Shown here one piece after another: positions 7,019 through 14,188 of a stretch of 22,340 bases of DNA. The position numbers were made by a program, and so were the translations under genes. Under the pieces are notes generated by a model. That model was not told where the DNA came from, did no database searches, and saw only the letters and a program-made list of their open reading frames with translations. Every line of letters begins with the position of its first letter. Within the stretch, counting starts at the first letter, position 1. Source of the stretch: a virus; the IMG/VR virus record IMGVR_UViG_3300042554_001476, positions 1 through 22,340 of that record. One strand, 5' to 3'.

Positions 7019-7815
7019 TCATCCTTTTTGTTCTCTTCAATAGTTTTTTCTTTCATATCCCAAAAAGGAACTTTAACAATTGGAGAATCTAAAAAGCCAA
7101 CTAATGAATATTGAACACTGTCAAGTTTGTTGTTATCGAATAATACTTGATGAAAGAACAATGGGTCGTATAAAACCGCACTGTTATATTCGAATTTCTC
7201 AAACGAATACAGTTCCCAATTTTCATTCCCCTCAAAGTTTGCCCATGACTTTGGTTCTTGTTCGTCATTACCTGAATAGATAGGAAATGCTCTCTTGAAT
7301 AAGTCATCAGACAATTCTTTAATATCATCATTATACCTTACTGCTTGATATTTGTCAAGTTTAATTTTATAGAATCCCAAACCAACTGTTGGATTTTTCG
7401 TTAGGCATAATGCTGTTGCTACAGGATATGGTTCAAATCTTGGCATGTTATTGCTATTCTTAATCACCATATCTTTATGAAAAATGTTTGTTGTATAATA
7501 CCAACTTGATAGTTTTGTATCAACATTAGTAAATTCTCTAAACACCTGAGCATATAATTTGGAGATTGTTGGAATCTCAAGAGAACTTATCAGTTGACGA
7601 TACCCTGGAGTTGTAACTTCCACGTCACCACCATAAGCATTGTGTTTAGATATTAAATCAACAAATTTATCTGGATCCTCAAGAACATTCTTGACAACAA
7701 AATAACGTAATCCAGTTTCTTTGTCTTTTACTGTTTCAATATCAAGTTTTTTGTTAATAGAAATGGCATCAAAATGCTCACTTCGATTTATTGTGTTGAA
7801 CTTCTTCAGGTTCAT
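7015..7815 (-). CDS. DUF6445-like (2OG-oxygenase-related) protein, degenerate metal site
   Basis: I place the start at 7815, giving MNLKKFNTINRSEHFDAISI and 266 aa. The minus strand reads GAGGATGATTATG there, a good Shine-Dalgarno with correct spacing. The frame is open further upstream, but that part overlaps an acidic gene and yields low-complexity Met/Lys sequence. Features are TTPGYRQLI, MPRFEPYPVATALCLTKNP, LGFYKIKL, YDPLFFHQVLF (H222) and YSLVGFLDSP. The overall shape recalls the DUF6445 branch of 2OG oxygenases, but the expected HxD reads VAT (about residues 132-134), so iron binding is doubtful. It overlaps the upstream gene by 38 nt and sits between gp59 and gp32. The family call is tentative. 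Confidence 0.55.
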   Translation of the reverse strand: MNLKKFNTINRSEHFDAISINKKLDIETVKDKETGLRYFVVKNVLEDPDKFVDLISKHNAYGGDVEVTTPGYRQLISSLEIPTISKLYAQVFREFTNVDTKLSSWYYTTNIFHKDMVIKNSNNMPRFEPYPVATALCLTKNPTVGLGFYKIKLDKYQAVRYNDDIKELSDDLFKRAFPIYSGNDEQEPKSWANFEGNENWELYSFEKFEYNSAVLYDPLFFHQVLFDNNKLDSVQYSLVGFLDSPIVKVPFWDMKEKTIEENKKDD

Positions 7816-7987
7816 AATCATCCTCATAGTCGTCTTCATAATCAATTTCATCATCGTCTTCATAAAGAACATCGATGACTCTTCGATTCTTATTTGTTTT
7901 TCGCTGGTGCTCAGCAGTAATATGTCTTTTGGTTTTGTTACTAGACCTTTCATCGAAGGTCTTTTCTTTGCGATAGGTATTACCCAT
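7778..7987 (-). CDS. Small basic/acidic bipartite protein, unrecognised
   Basis: A 69-aa protein. The first 36 residues are basic (GNTYRKEKTFDERSSNKTKR, later RKTNKNRR), then an abrupt acidic run, YEDDDEIDYEDDYEDDYEPE, fills about residues 42-61. The gene begins 3 nt after the gp59 stop and overlaps the next gene by 38 nt. A weak Shine-Dalgarno (AGAGAT) lies upstream. The acidic tail suggests a nucleic-acid mimic or protein-interaction role, but I recognise no family. Its GAT/GAA repeats produce the spurious upstream extension of the next gene. Confidence 0.6.
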   Translation of the reverse strand: MGNTYRKEKTFDERSSNKTKRHITAEHQRKTNKNRRVIDVLYEDDDEIDYEDDYEDDYEPEEVQHNKSK

Positions 7988-7989
7988 GT

Positions 7990-8610
7990 TTAAATCTCTT
8001 TGATAAATTCAACAAAGATTGGCTTCATTTTTTTCTCATCAAAACGAATAAATGGTTTGGTTTTAATTATTCTACGAATTTCTTCTTGGAACAATTGACC
8101 CATATTTTTTTTCCAAGTTTCAAGAAAAGGATTAAATCTATCAACAATAATCAAAGTTTCAAGAGTAATGTGTTTTCCGAGAAACATTTGAAACAAATGT
8201 GGAACTCTTGGGAATTCAGAGTTGAGATCATGAATTAATGGAAGCATATTATTAGTTTCCCATTCTAATTTAATCTTACTCAAATCTGTTTTAAACACTT
8301 GAGTTAATGATTGCTTCCTACGATTCCACTCTTTGAAGTTTTGATCAGATTCTGCTGTGCCATAAACTATGTCTGTGTTTCCCCACGCACCATAAGCAAA
8401 ATTTGCAATTAAATATTGAGCCATTTCTAACTTAGAATCAAATTTATCTGCAAACTTTTCGTATAAAGAACATTGATTTCTTTCATCAAATGCTTTGCGT
8501 GACACACGAACTTTAGCATGAAACTCAGTTATATCATACTTATCAGTTGTAAAATGTAATTTTGCTGCGAGATACATTCTATAAGCATTCAATGCTTTAT
8601 TACTAGACAT
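7990..8610 (-). CDS. 59: DNA helicase loader, gp59-like
   Basis: Matches the T4 gp59 helicase-loading protein, which puts gp41 helicase onto gp32-coated DNA at forks. Landmarks are NAYRMYLAAKLHFTTDKYDI near the N terminus, RVSRKAFDERNQCSLYEKFA, then MAQYLIANFAYGAWGNTDIV and a C-terminal all-helical domain including FLGKHITLETLIIVDRF and FVEFIKEI. With the start at 8610 the protein is 206 aa, close to T4 gp59 (217 aa), and the ATG overlaps the gp33 stop (ATGTCTAG). An upstream ATG at 8652 would add 14 residues but has no Shine-Dalgarno. Co-location with gp32 and gp33 supports the call. Confidence 0.85.
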   Translation of the reverse strand: MSSNKALNAYRMYLAAKLHFTTDKYDITEFHAKVRVSRKAFDERNQCSLYEKFADKFDSKLEMAQYLIANFAYGAWGNTDIVYGTAESDQNFKEWNRRKQSLTQVFKTDLSKIKLEWETNNMLPLIHDLNSEFPRVPHLFQMFLGKHITLETLIIVDRFNPFLETWKKNMGQLFQEEIRRIIKTKPFIRFDEKKMKPIFVEFIKEI

Positions 8611-8869
8611 CGAGTGTGGCTTGTTTTGGAAAGTAATTGAGTTCTGTAGCATTTACTTTAATCTTATCTCTTAATGATTTATTGATCAATTTTTTAACAT
8701 CTTCTGGTTCAAGATAATTCTCTTTACAATATTCTAAGACAGCATCCATGTGTGAGATCTTTCTCTCTTTTACTATGGTCTCTATATGTAAAGAAAATTG
8801 TCTTGGGTTTTCAAACATTTGTTTTACTGAGATAATACCTTGACTGATTAACAAATCTTTCGATATCAT
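8603..8869 (-). CDS. 33: Late-transcription co-activator, gp33-like
   Basis: An 88-aa protein resembling T4 gp33, which binds the RNA polymerase beta-flap and links late promoters to the sliding clamp. Diagnostic segments are FSLHIETIVKERKISHMDAV, LEYCKENYLEPEDVKKLINK and SLRDKIKVNATELNYFP. Small size and position directly before gp59 fit marine T4-like genomes. It overlaps the upstream gene by 59 nt if the first ATG is used (GAAAGAATATAATG upstream). An internal ATG at 8818 overlaps that gene's stop by 8 nt and gives 71 aa. Its presence fits the CTAAATA late elements seen elsewhere in the window. Confidence 0.75.
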   Translation of the reverse strand: MISKDLLISQGIISVKQMFENPRQFSLHIETIVKERKISHMDAVLEYCKENYLEPEDVKKLINKSLRDKIKVNATELNYFPKQATLDV

Positions 8870-9089
8870 TATATTCTTTCATTTTTTGTTTATAAGTTAC
8901 CCAAGCAGGACTGTCATAGTTTTCTGAAAGATTCATTTCATGCTCATTGTCATCAAGAAAGATAGAAAAATATTTATCCATTTTCATCTTTTCTATGACA
9001 AAGGATTTATGAATTTCATATAAACTAGCATCAGGATCAGCTGAGTTTAGATACTCAGCAAATGCCTTTTTTGTTTCTTCTAATGTCAT
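8811..9089 (-). CDS. Hypothetical 92-aa protein upstream of gp33
   Basis: A 92-aa soluble, charged, predicted mostly helical protein (MTLEETKKAFAEYL ... YFSIFLDDNEHEMNLSEN ... KQKMKEYNDIERFVN). It has no signal peptide, membrane segment or motif I recognise. Its ATG overlaps the stop of the preceding 48-aa gene (TAATG), and its 3' end overlaps gp33, so it is embedded in the leftward replication operon and probably co-translated. The T4 counterpart, if any, is unknown to me. Confidence 0.65.
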   Translation of the reverse strand: MTLEETKKAFAEYLNSADPDASLYEIHKSFVIEKMKMDKYFSIFLDDNEHEMNLSENYDSPAWVTYKQKMKEYNDIERFVNQSRYYLSKTNV

Positions 9090-9235
9090 TACTCAACCTT
9101 TCCGTTAAGATGCTCACGTAAAAACTTAACTACTTGGCTGTATTTTGTAAAAACATATGTTTGATAAACATCTAGTTCTGGATTCTGGAAGTCTACAACG
9201 AATCCATTATCCACTTTTTTAATATTGATTTCCAT
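9089..9235 (-). CDS. Hypothetical 48-aa protein
   Basis: A short gene with a textbook Shine-Dalgarno (AAGGAG, 5-6 nt from ATG) encoding 48 aa: MEINIKKVDNGFVVDF, then NPELDVYQTYVFTKYSQVVK and FLREHLNGKVE. It looks like a two- or three-strand sheet plus helix. Small proteins of this style ('vdnGfvvdf... yvf..y..v..fl..hl') occur in T4-like genomes, but I know of no function. It lies between the LPP20-like gene (10 nt gap) and the 92-aa gene, which its stop codon overlaps. Confidence 0.7.
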   Translation of the reverse strand: MEINIKKVDNGFVVDFQNPELDVYQTYVFTKYSQVVKFLREHLNGKVE

Positions 9236-9244
9236 TATTTCTCC

Positions 9245-10276
9245 TTAGTTAATAACAACTGAATATGAGCCAATTTTCGGCACAAGTTCATTTCTCACAG
9301 TAAAATCAAAAGTAACAGGAACAGATGCATCTGTCATTACGATAGATGTATTTGTTTTAAAATAGTGCGATGCGCTAAAGAATAAGAAATTATCTTTCTT
9401 GGTTGTTCCCGCACTAGCAAAATCTGCTACCTTAATGTCAAACTTGGTGTAATTCAAATTATGAATCACCCTACCCTCTGTATCCTTAAACACAATCGTT
9501 GTTTTGATAGTGTTAAATTTTGGAAAGTTTCGCATCTCATAACCAAGATTTGCGCATCGTTGTTGATCTAATCTACTGCCTGCTTCAACAAAACAATAAG
9601 CATATCCTGGACGTGTTTCACTCTCTGATGGATTCGAAAGGATATTACCAACAACAAAAATTGGATTAGAGAAAGATACTGGCAAGTAAACATTACTTTG
9701 GTAAGTTTTCTTAGCCGTGTTCATATTACCAGCATAGAGAACAAATTTCTCAAAATCCTGTACCCATTTTTGTTGCCACTTCACCCGACCACTAATCGTA
9801 ACAACAGTAACATCATGATGGGGTCTCACATCAACTCGCTGGTCAGCAAGATAAAGCATCTGGCCATTAGAGTCAAGTTTGTCCATAACCTCTTTTCGAT
9901 TGTTCATTTCAGCGATTTTATTTTGTGTTCGCTCATTGAACAAAGGTTTATCTCGTTGGACTTCGAATGTACCTTGTTTGCTATCATCAACAACAGCACG
10001 AATCTTAACATGCCATAGTCCGTCTTTCTTCTCGGAAGTTAGGACTTCAGATTCAATGATGACACCAGAAACATAGTCATCGATTTCTTCATTATATCGA
10101 TCCCCACGAACGCTACGGTGACCAAGATTAAAAGAGCCTGTTATCGTTTCAACAGCAGAGATTTTCGCTCGGCGAACTGCTTCGTCTTGCGTTTCGCCCT
10201 TACCTGTTGAGTGGATTGTTGTAGCAGCAAAGGCAACTTGCGAGACAAACAAAGTTGCCGCAACAAGAATTTTCAT
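9245..10276 (-). CDS. Exported LPP20/FlgT-N-like protein
   Basis: A 343-aa protein starting at 10276, where a Shine-Dalgarno AAGGA lies about 10 nt upstream and the protein opens with a clean Sec signal peptide (MKILVAATLFVSQVAFA, cleavage after A17). An upstream ATG at 10294 would spoil the signal peptide. The mature N terminus, TTIHSTGKGETQDEAVRRAK ... AVETITGSF ... VSGVIIESEVL, matches the LPP20/FlgT N-terminal domain, a fold of Gram-negative envelope and flagellar proteins. The following 250 residues contain VTVVTISGRVKW and several beta-rich stretches with two cysteines, family unknown. It forms an operon with the upstream lipoprotein and is probably periplasmic in the infected host. Confidence 0.75.
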   Translation of the reverse strand: MKILVAATLFVSQVAFAATTIHSTGKGETQDEAVRRAKISAVETITGSFNLGHRSVRGDRYNEEIDDYVSGVIIESEVLTSEKKDGLWHVKIRAVVDDSKQGTFEVQRDKPLFNERTQNKIAEMNNRKEVMDKLDSNGQMLYLADQRVDVRPHHDVTVVTISGRVKWQQKWVQDFEKFVLYAGNMNTAKKTYQSNVYLPVSFSNPIFVVGNILSNPSESETRPGYAYCFVEAGSRLDQQRCANLGYEMRNFPKFNTIKTTIVFKDTEGRVIHNLNYTKFDIKVADFASAGTTKKDNFLFFSASHYFKTNTSIVMTDASVPVTFDFTVRNELVPKIGSYSVVIN

Positions 10277-10277
10277 T

Positions 10278-10949
10278 TTATCGTAATCCTTCAATCATTG
10301 CTTTGAGTTGATGGGATGCAGCAATCGAATGCTTAGAAACACGAACTTCTACTGATACTAGGTTGCTATCTTTCTCTACGTTTCGAGCTGTAATAACAAG
10401 ACCACGCAAAAGAGCAGCAGAGTTGTCAGTCATTTGTTCTTTAACATACGTCGCAACACGCTGACCACGATTACGATCTTCAGCTGTCATAGTTTCTGAA
10501 TTACCACCACTATCTAAATCTAGATCTTCAAGATTTGACGTCTTATCATTACCTTCAGTCTTATTAGACTTTAATGATTCATTCGAATCATTCTTTAGAA
10601 GTGTTTTGGTAATTGTTCTTGAAAATTTGTTTGAACTAACATCATTAGACAAGAATTCCGAAACATTTCTCTTGGCACGCATCAATGCAATATTATATGC
10701 ATCTTCACGTGACGCTGTATGATTTGTTTGGATATAAGCAGTTCCTGTTGCAGTAAGACCATAGAAATTTCCTTGTTCGTCAAACTCAACTTTAATGAGT
10801 CCATTTGATTTTAGAAATTGTGCTTCTCTTTTTTCTAGTTTAGCAACTGGAGCAGGTGCCTCGGGTGGCAGTTGCGATACAGTTTTGGTTGAAGAACAAC
10901 CAGTAGCAAATAACGCAACAACAGCCATAACAACTATACTTCGTTTCAT
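10278..10949 (-). CDS. LPP20-like lipoprotein
   Basis: A 223-aa protein with a lipoprotein signal peptide: MKRSIVVMAVVALFATGCSS, lipobox ATGC with C18 as the lipid-bearing residue. After a Pro-rich linker comes an LPP20-type domain (LTATGTAYIQTNHTASREDA, YNIALMRAKRNVSEFL). A charged low-complexity insert of about 45 residues follows, then a second half with ALLRGLVITARNVEK and SVEVRVSKHSI. S19 after the Cys, rather than Asp, suggests outer-membrane sorting in an enterobacterial-type Lol system. It is first in the operon behind a consensus sigma70 promoter, so it is probably made early. Its role in infection is unknown. Confidence 0.78.
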   Translation of the reverse strand: MKRSIVVMAVVALFATGCSSTKTVSQLPPEAPAPVAKLEKREAQFLKSNGLIKVEFDEQGNFYGLTATGTAYIQTNHTASREDAYNIALMRAKRNVSEFLSNDVSSNKFSRTITKTLLKNDSNESLKSNKTEGNDKTSNLEDLDLDSGGNSETMTAEDRNRGQRVATYVKEQMTDNSAALLRGLVITARNVEKDSNLVSVEVRVSKHSIAASHQLKAMIEGLR

Positions 10950-10982
10950 TTTAAAATTCCCTTTTCAAGTTTAGGTAATTAT

Positions 10983-11011
10983 ATTATACCTCGAAAGTGA
11001 TTAAATGTCAA
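10983..11011 (-). promoter_or_regulatory. Consensus sigma70 promoter for the LPP20/gp33/gp59/gp32 operon
   Basis: On minus, TTGACA at 11011-11006, a 17-bp spacer and TATAAT at 10988-10983, about 34 nt upstream of the lipoprotein ATG. The -35 box lies in the last codons of the PP-loop gene. It is almost identical, spacer included, to the promoter at 15263-15291. Confidence 0.88.
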
Positions 11012-12182
11012 TACCCCCACCCTCATATTCATCCAATAAATCTTCGTCTTCGAACAAATCATTCTTCGTTTGTTCTCTAAGGGATATGCTTTGGATAAAT
11101 CCTTTAATCGAAGAATTTTGTTTAACCAATGGATTACTATACCATATCTTCTGTGGTCCATCCGAAGAAAAATATTCCTTCAGTTCTGTGTACTCTATGT
11201 AAATACCCTTCTTGTCGTTCTCTGCGCTGTATTCCTTAATGGCTTGTCTTTTCAATTTCGAATATTCAGCATTCTTTTCAACAAATTCGAAACCATGATA
11301 TTTTGGTCGAAGAATTAATTCTGGCCAATTGTTCGCATATAGTTGAGATTTAGCAACGTAGTTATATAACAACCAAAACTTGGAACGTGGCACTAATGCT
11401 GTGCTGTATAATACATCTTGTATATTTACGAATGATTCGACTTCTTTACTGAGAACAACAGAAGCAATTAGTTCGGGACTATACATAAAATACTTTGTCG
11501 TTCCCATTCCACCTTGCGAAATAAGATGTTGTAAAATTGGTGTTGGATGAGAACCCCATGTGCATTTTGTCATTGGAGCTGTTGATGAAAGAGGATTGAT
11601 TAACAATCCATCTGTTGTGTTATATGATGGTTCCCCAAGTTTATATCTGGTAAGTTGTAAATCACCACCAGCCATAATAAAAATTCCATCTTTAGTAAAC
11701 TGCTCAAGCCACAACTGCATTGTCGTTCTTGCGTTTGTAATTTTATATTTCTTAACAATCTCTGGGCAGTATTTGGAATAGAACTCACCCATGTTAATGT
11801 TAAATACTTTATACTTTAAATTGTATTTCTCACAAAATTCTTTTGCGTTTAGAACATCATGTAGATTATAGTTATCTTCCATAACAATAATACATGGTAT
11901 AAATGGCATCTTGAGTTCTAGTAGAGTCAAACAAACAATCTGAGAATCAAGACCACCAGACAAACCAACATAGATTGGCTTATCATATTGAGTACATAAA
12001 TGTTCTGTTGCTAGAATGCATTCTTCGCGAAACGATTTTGGTTTTCTTGTGCATCTACCAATCGTCATCTTAAATGGTTGTTCATAATTTGGCTCATTAA
12101 ACCACTCAGTGTCATCTTCGCCCCAACCCCAGCGATAATGATTGTCTTTAGAATATTGAAAATTCAATTCATCTAATTTCAT
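11001..12182 (-). CDS. PP-loop ATPase (asparagine-synthase-like)
   Basis: A 393-aa protein with a PP-loop: IYVGLSGGLDSQIVCLTLLE, the SGGxDS motif at residues 75-80. This motif binds ATP for adenylation in the asparagine synthetase B, ExsB/QueC and TilS group. Downstream are FIMAGGDLQLTRY and YFMYSPELIASVVLS, reminiscent of the AsnB synthetase domain. No N-terminal glutaminase domain is present, so ammonia or another amine donor would come from elsewhere. The C terminus is acidic (LFEDEDLLDEYEGGG). The start at 12182 has a GGGAAAAGT Shine-Dalgarno and overlaps the previous gene by 14 nt. It is third in an operon with PhyH, implying small-molecule or macromolecule modification; substrate unknown. 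Confidence 0.75.
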   Translation of the reverse strand: MKLDELNFQYSKDNHYRWGWGEDDTEWFNEPNYEQPFKMTIGRCTRKPKSFREECILATEHLCTQYDKPIYVGLSGGLDSQIVCLTLLELKMPFIPCIIVMEDNYNLHDVLNAKEFCEKYNLKYKVFNINMGEFYSKYCPEIVKKYKITNARTTMQLWLEQFTKDGIFIMAGGDLQLTRYKLGEPSYNTTDGLLINPLSSTAPMTKCTWGSHPTPILQHLISQGGMGTTKYFMYSPELIASVVLSKEVESFVNIQDVLYSTALVPRSKFWLLYNYVAKSQLYANNWPELILRPKYHGFEFVEKNAEYSKLKRQAIKEYSAENDKKGIYIEYTELKEYFSSDGPQKIWYSNPLVKQNSSIKGFIQSISLREQTKNDLFEDEDLLDEYEGGGIDI

Positions 12183-12696
12183 ACTTTTCCCAAAATGACT
12201 TGTCTCTGAAACCGATATATGGAAGTTTCAAATTAAAATGATAACGCCAAGCAATGTAACTCAGGTATGTGTTACAATTATTGAACGCCAGATTGATGTT
12301 TGTGTTGAGAGGATAATGTTCTTCTATACCTTTCCAGTTGAATATTGCATCCAATCTGGGAGAATTTCCAAACCAAAGAGTAGATGGATCACGATCGGAA
12401 ACTATCAGCTGTCTCTCAGTATAATTATCTCTTTCGCAGAAGAAAATATTTGCTTGCTGAACTTCTAATGTTTCACGATCCGTGATCTCAAAGGTTTTCC
12501 AAGCATATCCATTATACTCAGCAATCCAAGAGTGTTTACCTCCTGGTAGTTTTCCCTTTAATCCCCAAGCATTAGCGGAGAGAAAACAAGTCGCTGGTAG
12601 TTTTATGGATTTAAGAACATCAGTTTTACTTATATCAGCATCACGCCAATCAGAAAACTTGTTCCATCTTGTAGTAATTGTCGTGCTGCCTATCAT
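12169..12696 (-). CDS. Papain-like-fold candidate (DUF3750-like), unrecognised function
   Basis: With the start at 12696 the protein has 175 aa; GGAAACAAGCATATG gives a weak Shine-Dalgarno. The frame is open upstream to 12774, but that part lies inside the PhyH gene, and even this start overlaps it by 47 nt. Two motifs stand out: PGGKHSWIAEYNGYAWKTFE (H55) and, far downstream, LAFNNCNTYLSYIAWRY (C141). His before Cys, with an 'NC.t' motif, is the order in permuted papain-like folds such as DUF3750, LRAT and PPPDE proteins. That comparison comes from pattern memory. It lies between PhyH and the PP-loop ATPase and overlaps both, so the three probably act together. Confidence 0.5.
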   Translation of the reverse strand: MIGSTTITTRWNKFSDWRDADISKTDVLKSIKLPATCFLSANAWGLKGKLPGGKHSWIAEYNGYAWKTFEITDRETLEVQQANIFFCERDNYTERQLIVSDRDPSTLWFGNSPRLDAIFNWKGIEEHYPLNTNINLAFNNCNTYLSYIAWRYHFNLKLPYIGFRDKSFWEKYEIR

Positions 12697-13462
12697 ATGC
12701 TTGTTTCCAAACTTTAATATCTTGTTCCCAATTTCCTGTTGGTTCTGGATCATGTAACATGTAATTATACTCATCGACTCCAGAAACCATTACTGTTGAC
12801 TCTGGTGAAAATGTAGCAATAGGTTTAGCATCAGTAGCAACATAAATAAAACCAATAGCAACTCTTGGTGTTTCAGAACGATTAACATCTGATCCATGAA
12901 CAGTAAATGGACTGTGCATTATAAATGTTCCAGGTCTTGCCTCAACATGAACAATATTATCTTTACTATACTCATCTATTGTTTGTCCACGCATTAATAA
13001 ATTTTCATCAGTTTTAATATCTGAATGTTTTGACTGACCTTGTTTATGGGATCCAGGAACGTATTGAAGACATCCCATTTCTTTTGTTGCGCCAGATAAA
13101 GTTGCCCAAACAGTTAATCCTTTTTCTTTTGGTAAAAAATTCCAATATGTAGCATCTTGATGCCAAGAAACATAATTATCGCTTTGTGGATATTTTATCC
13201 AAACCAGTGTATCCCAACAAGAAAAATTTGGTCCAAGAATTTGTTTTACATAATCAACAATCACAATGCTCTTTGAAATTTCATTAATGAATGGAAAAAG
13301 AACATTCGCTTTACAGCGATAATCAGTATTCATCCAATTCATCTCACGCATCAAACGATATACTTCGTTTTGATATTCTTGAATTTTATGTGTTGCTAAA
13401 AAACGAACAGGTCCATAATACCCTTGCTCATCAAATATTTCTTTTACTGTTCTTTCAGCCAT
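12650..13462 (-). CDS. PhyH-family 2OG-Fe(II) dioxygenase
   Basis: A 270-aa protein with a complete phytanoyl-CoA dioxygenase-type active site. SWHQDATYW supplies H101 and D103, HSPFTVHGSDVNRSETPR supplies the distal H189, and R200 should bind 2-oxoglutarate. GCLQYVPGSHKQGQ is the typical 'l.v.PGSH..G' family block. Such enzymes hydroxylate or halogenate small molecules or carrier-bound substrates. Length is typical. It is first in the operon, 16-20 nt downstream of the start site expected from a consensus promoter. The substrate cannot be told from sequence; the PP-loop partner hints at a two-step modification pathway. Confidence 0.85.
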   Translation of the reverse strand: MAERTVKEIFDEQGYYGPVRFLATHKIQEYQNEVYRLMREMNWMNTDYRCKANVLFPFINEISKSIVIVDYVKQILGPNFSCWDTLVWIKYPQSDNYVSWHQDATYWNFLPKEKGLTVWATLSGATKEMGCLQYVPGSHKQGQSKHSDIKTDENLLMRGQTIDEYSKDNIVHVEARPGTFIMHSPFTVHGSDVNRSETPRVAIGFIYVATDAKPIATFSPESTVMVSGVDEYNYMLHDPEPTGNWEQDIKVWKQAYDRQHDNYYKMEQVF

Positions 13463-13484
13463 TAAATCTCCAATGAATATTCAT

Positions 13485-13513
13485 ATTATACTTAACATTT
13501 CAAAAAATGTCAA
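13485..13513 (-). promoter_or_regulatory. Consensus sigma70 promoter for the PhyH operon
   Basis: On minus, TTGACA at 13513-13508, 17-bp spacer, TATAAT at 13490-13485. The TGA stop of the upstream RNase H-like gene (GCT TGA) is part of the -35 hexamer. The PhyH ATG is 22 nt beyond the -10 box. Confidence 0.88.
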
Positions 13514-13998
13514 GCAATTTTTCTAAATTCAACAACATGTTTCATTCGATCTGCTGCATAAGAAGCAGCAAATGCATTTGGTTTTACTAGAGGAACAACA
13601 TTACACATTCCACGAATATATCCAACAGCTTCATTTATTACACATGAAGATCCATATTTTTCATCTGGATTAATATCCAAATGCACCTCAATATCATTAG
13701 GTATTTCTTGAGCAAGTTCTAAGTATAATTCTGCAACTTTATATACTTCATTCATTAATCGCATGCGTGGACGATCTTGTTTCTGATCGAAATCCATTTC
13801 TTTTTTAACTGCCCCAAAAATTTTACATCCATTATTACCATTGATATGAACAACAACAGCAAGAATGTAATCAGCATACCATTGTTTGCCAATCTTATAT
13901 CTTTCAGAGTCACAACCAATGTAAATTTTTGTTGTTGGATCGCAATTATCAACGAACTCTTTTACTTCTTGAATGTTAACTTTTTCTTTATACCTCAT
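13510..13998 (-). CDS. RNase H-like protein of the YkuK/DUF458 family
   Basis: A 162-aa protein starting at the ATG at 13998, which has GGAG 9 nt upstream; a GTG five codons earlier is also possible. It matches the YkuK-type RNase H-like family: KIYIGCDSERY (D30), a central strand set, VHLDINPDEKYGSS (D108), INEAVGYIRG (E123) and VKPNAFAASYAAD (D150). Four acidic residues in that spacing fit an RNase H two-metal core. The cellular role of the family is poorly known. It ends the tRNA-array transcript, 22 nt downstream of the last tRNA, and its stop codon is built into the next promoter. Confidence 0.75.
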   Translation of the reverse strand: MRYKEKVNIQEVKEFVDNCDPTTKIYIGCDSERYKIGKQWYADYILAVVVHINGNNGCKIFGAVKKEMDFDQKQDRPRMRLMNEVYKVAELYLELAQEIPNDIEVHLDINPDEKYGSSCVINEAVGYIRGMCNVVPLVKPNAFAASYAADRMKHVVEFRKIA

Positions 13999-14020
13999 AT
14001 CATCAATCTCCACTAAAAAC

Positions 14021-14103
14021 TGGTGCGGATGGTCGGAATCGAACCGACAAGCCGAAGCGAGGGATTTTAAGTCCCTTGTGTTTACCTATTTCACCACATC
14101 CGC
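14021..14103 (-). tRNA. tRNA-Leu(UAA)
   Basis: Cloverleaf with acceptor GCGGATG/CATCCGC, loop CTTAAAA (anticodon UAA), a class II variable arm, T-loop TTCGATT and encoded CCA. 83 nt. Last tRNA of the leftward array. Confidence 0.92.
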
Positions 14104-14109
14104 ATTGTT

Positions 14110-14187
14110 TGGAGTTGAGGGTGGGATTCGAACCCACGAATCGACAGTTTTGCAGACTGCGCCATTAAACCTCTCTGGCACCCCAAC
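14110..14187 (-). tRNA. tRNA-Cys(GCA)
   Basis: Acceptor GTTGGGG/CCTCAAC, loop CTGCAAA (anticodon GCA), discriminator U73 as expected for Cys, encoded CCA. 78 nt. Its 5' end lies one base after the stop of the oxygenase gene. Confidence 0.92.
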
Positions 14188-14188
14188 A

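Noticed and set aside
7816-7953. N-terminal 46-codon extension of the DUF6445-like gene
   Set aside because: It gives Met/Lys/Thr low-complexity sequence from the alternate frame of an acidic gene; the start at 7815 has a proper Shine-Dalgarno.
12697-12774. Upstream extension of the papain-like candidate
   Set aside because: Lies wholly within the PhyH coding region and adds no recognisable sequence.
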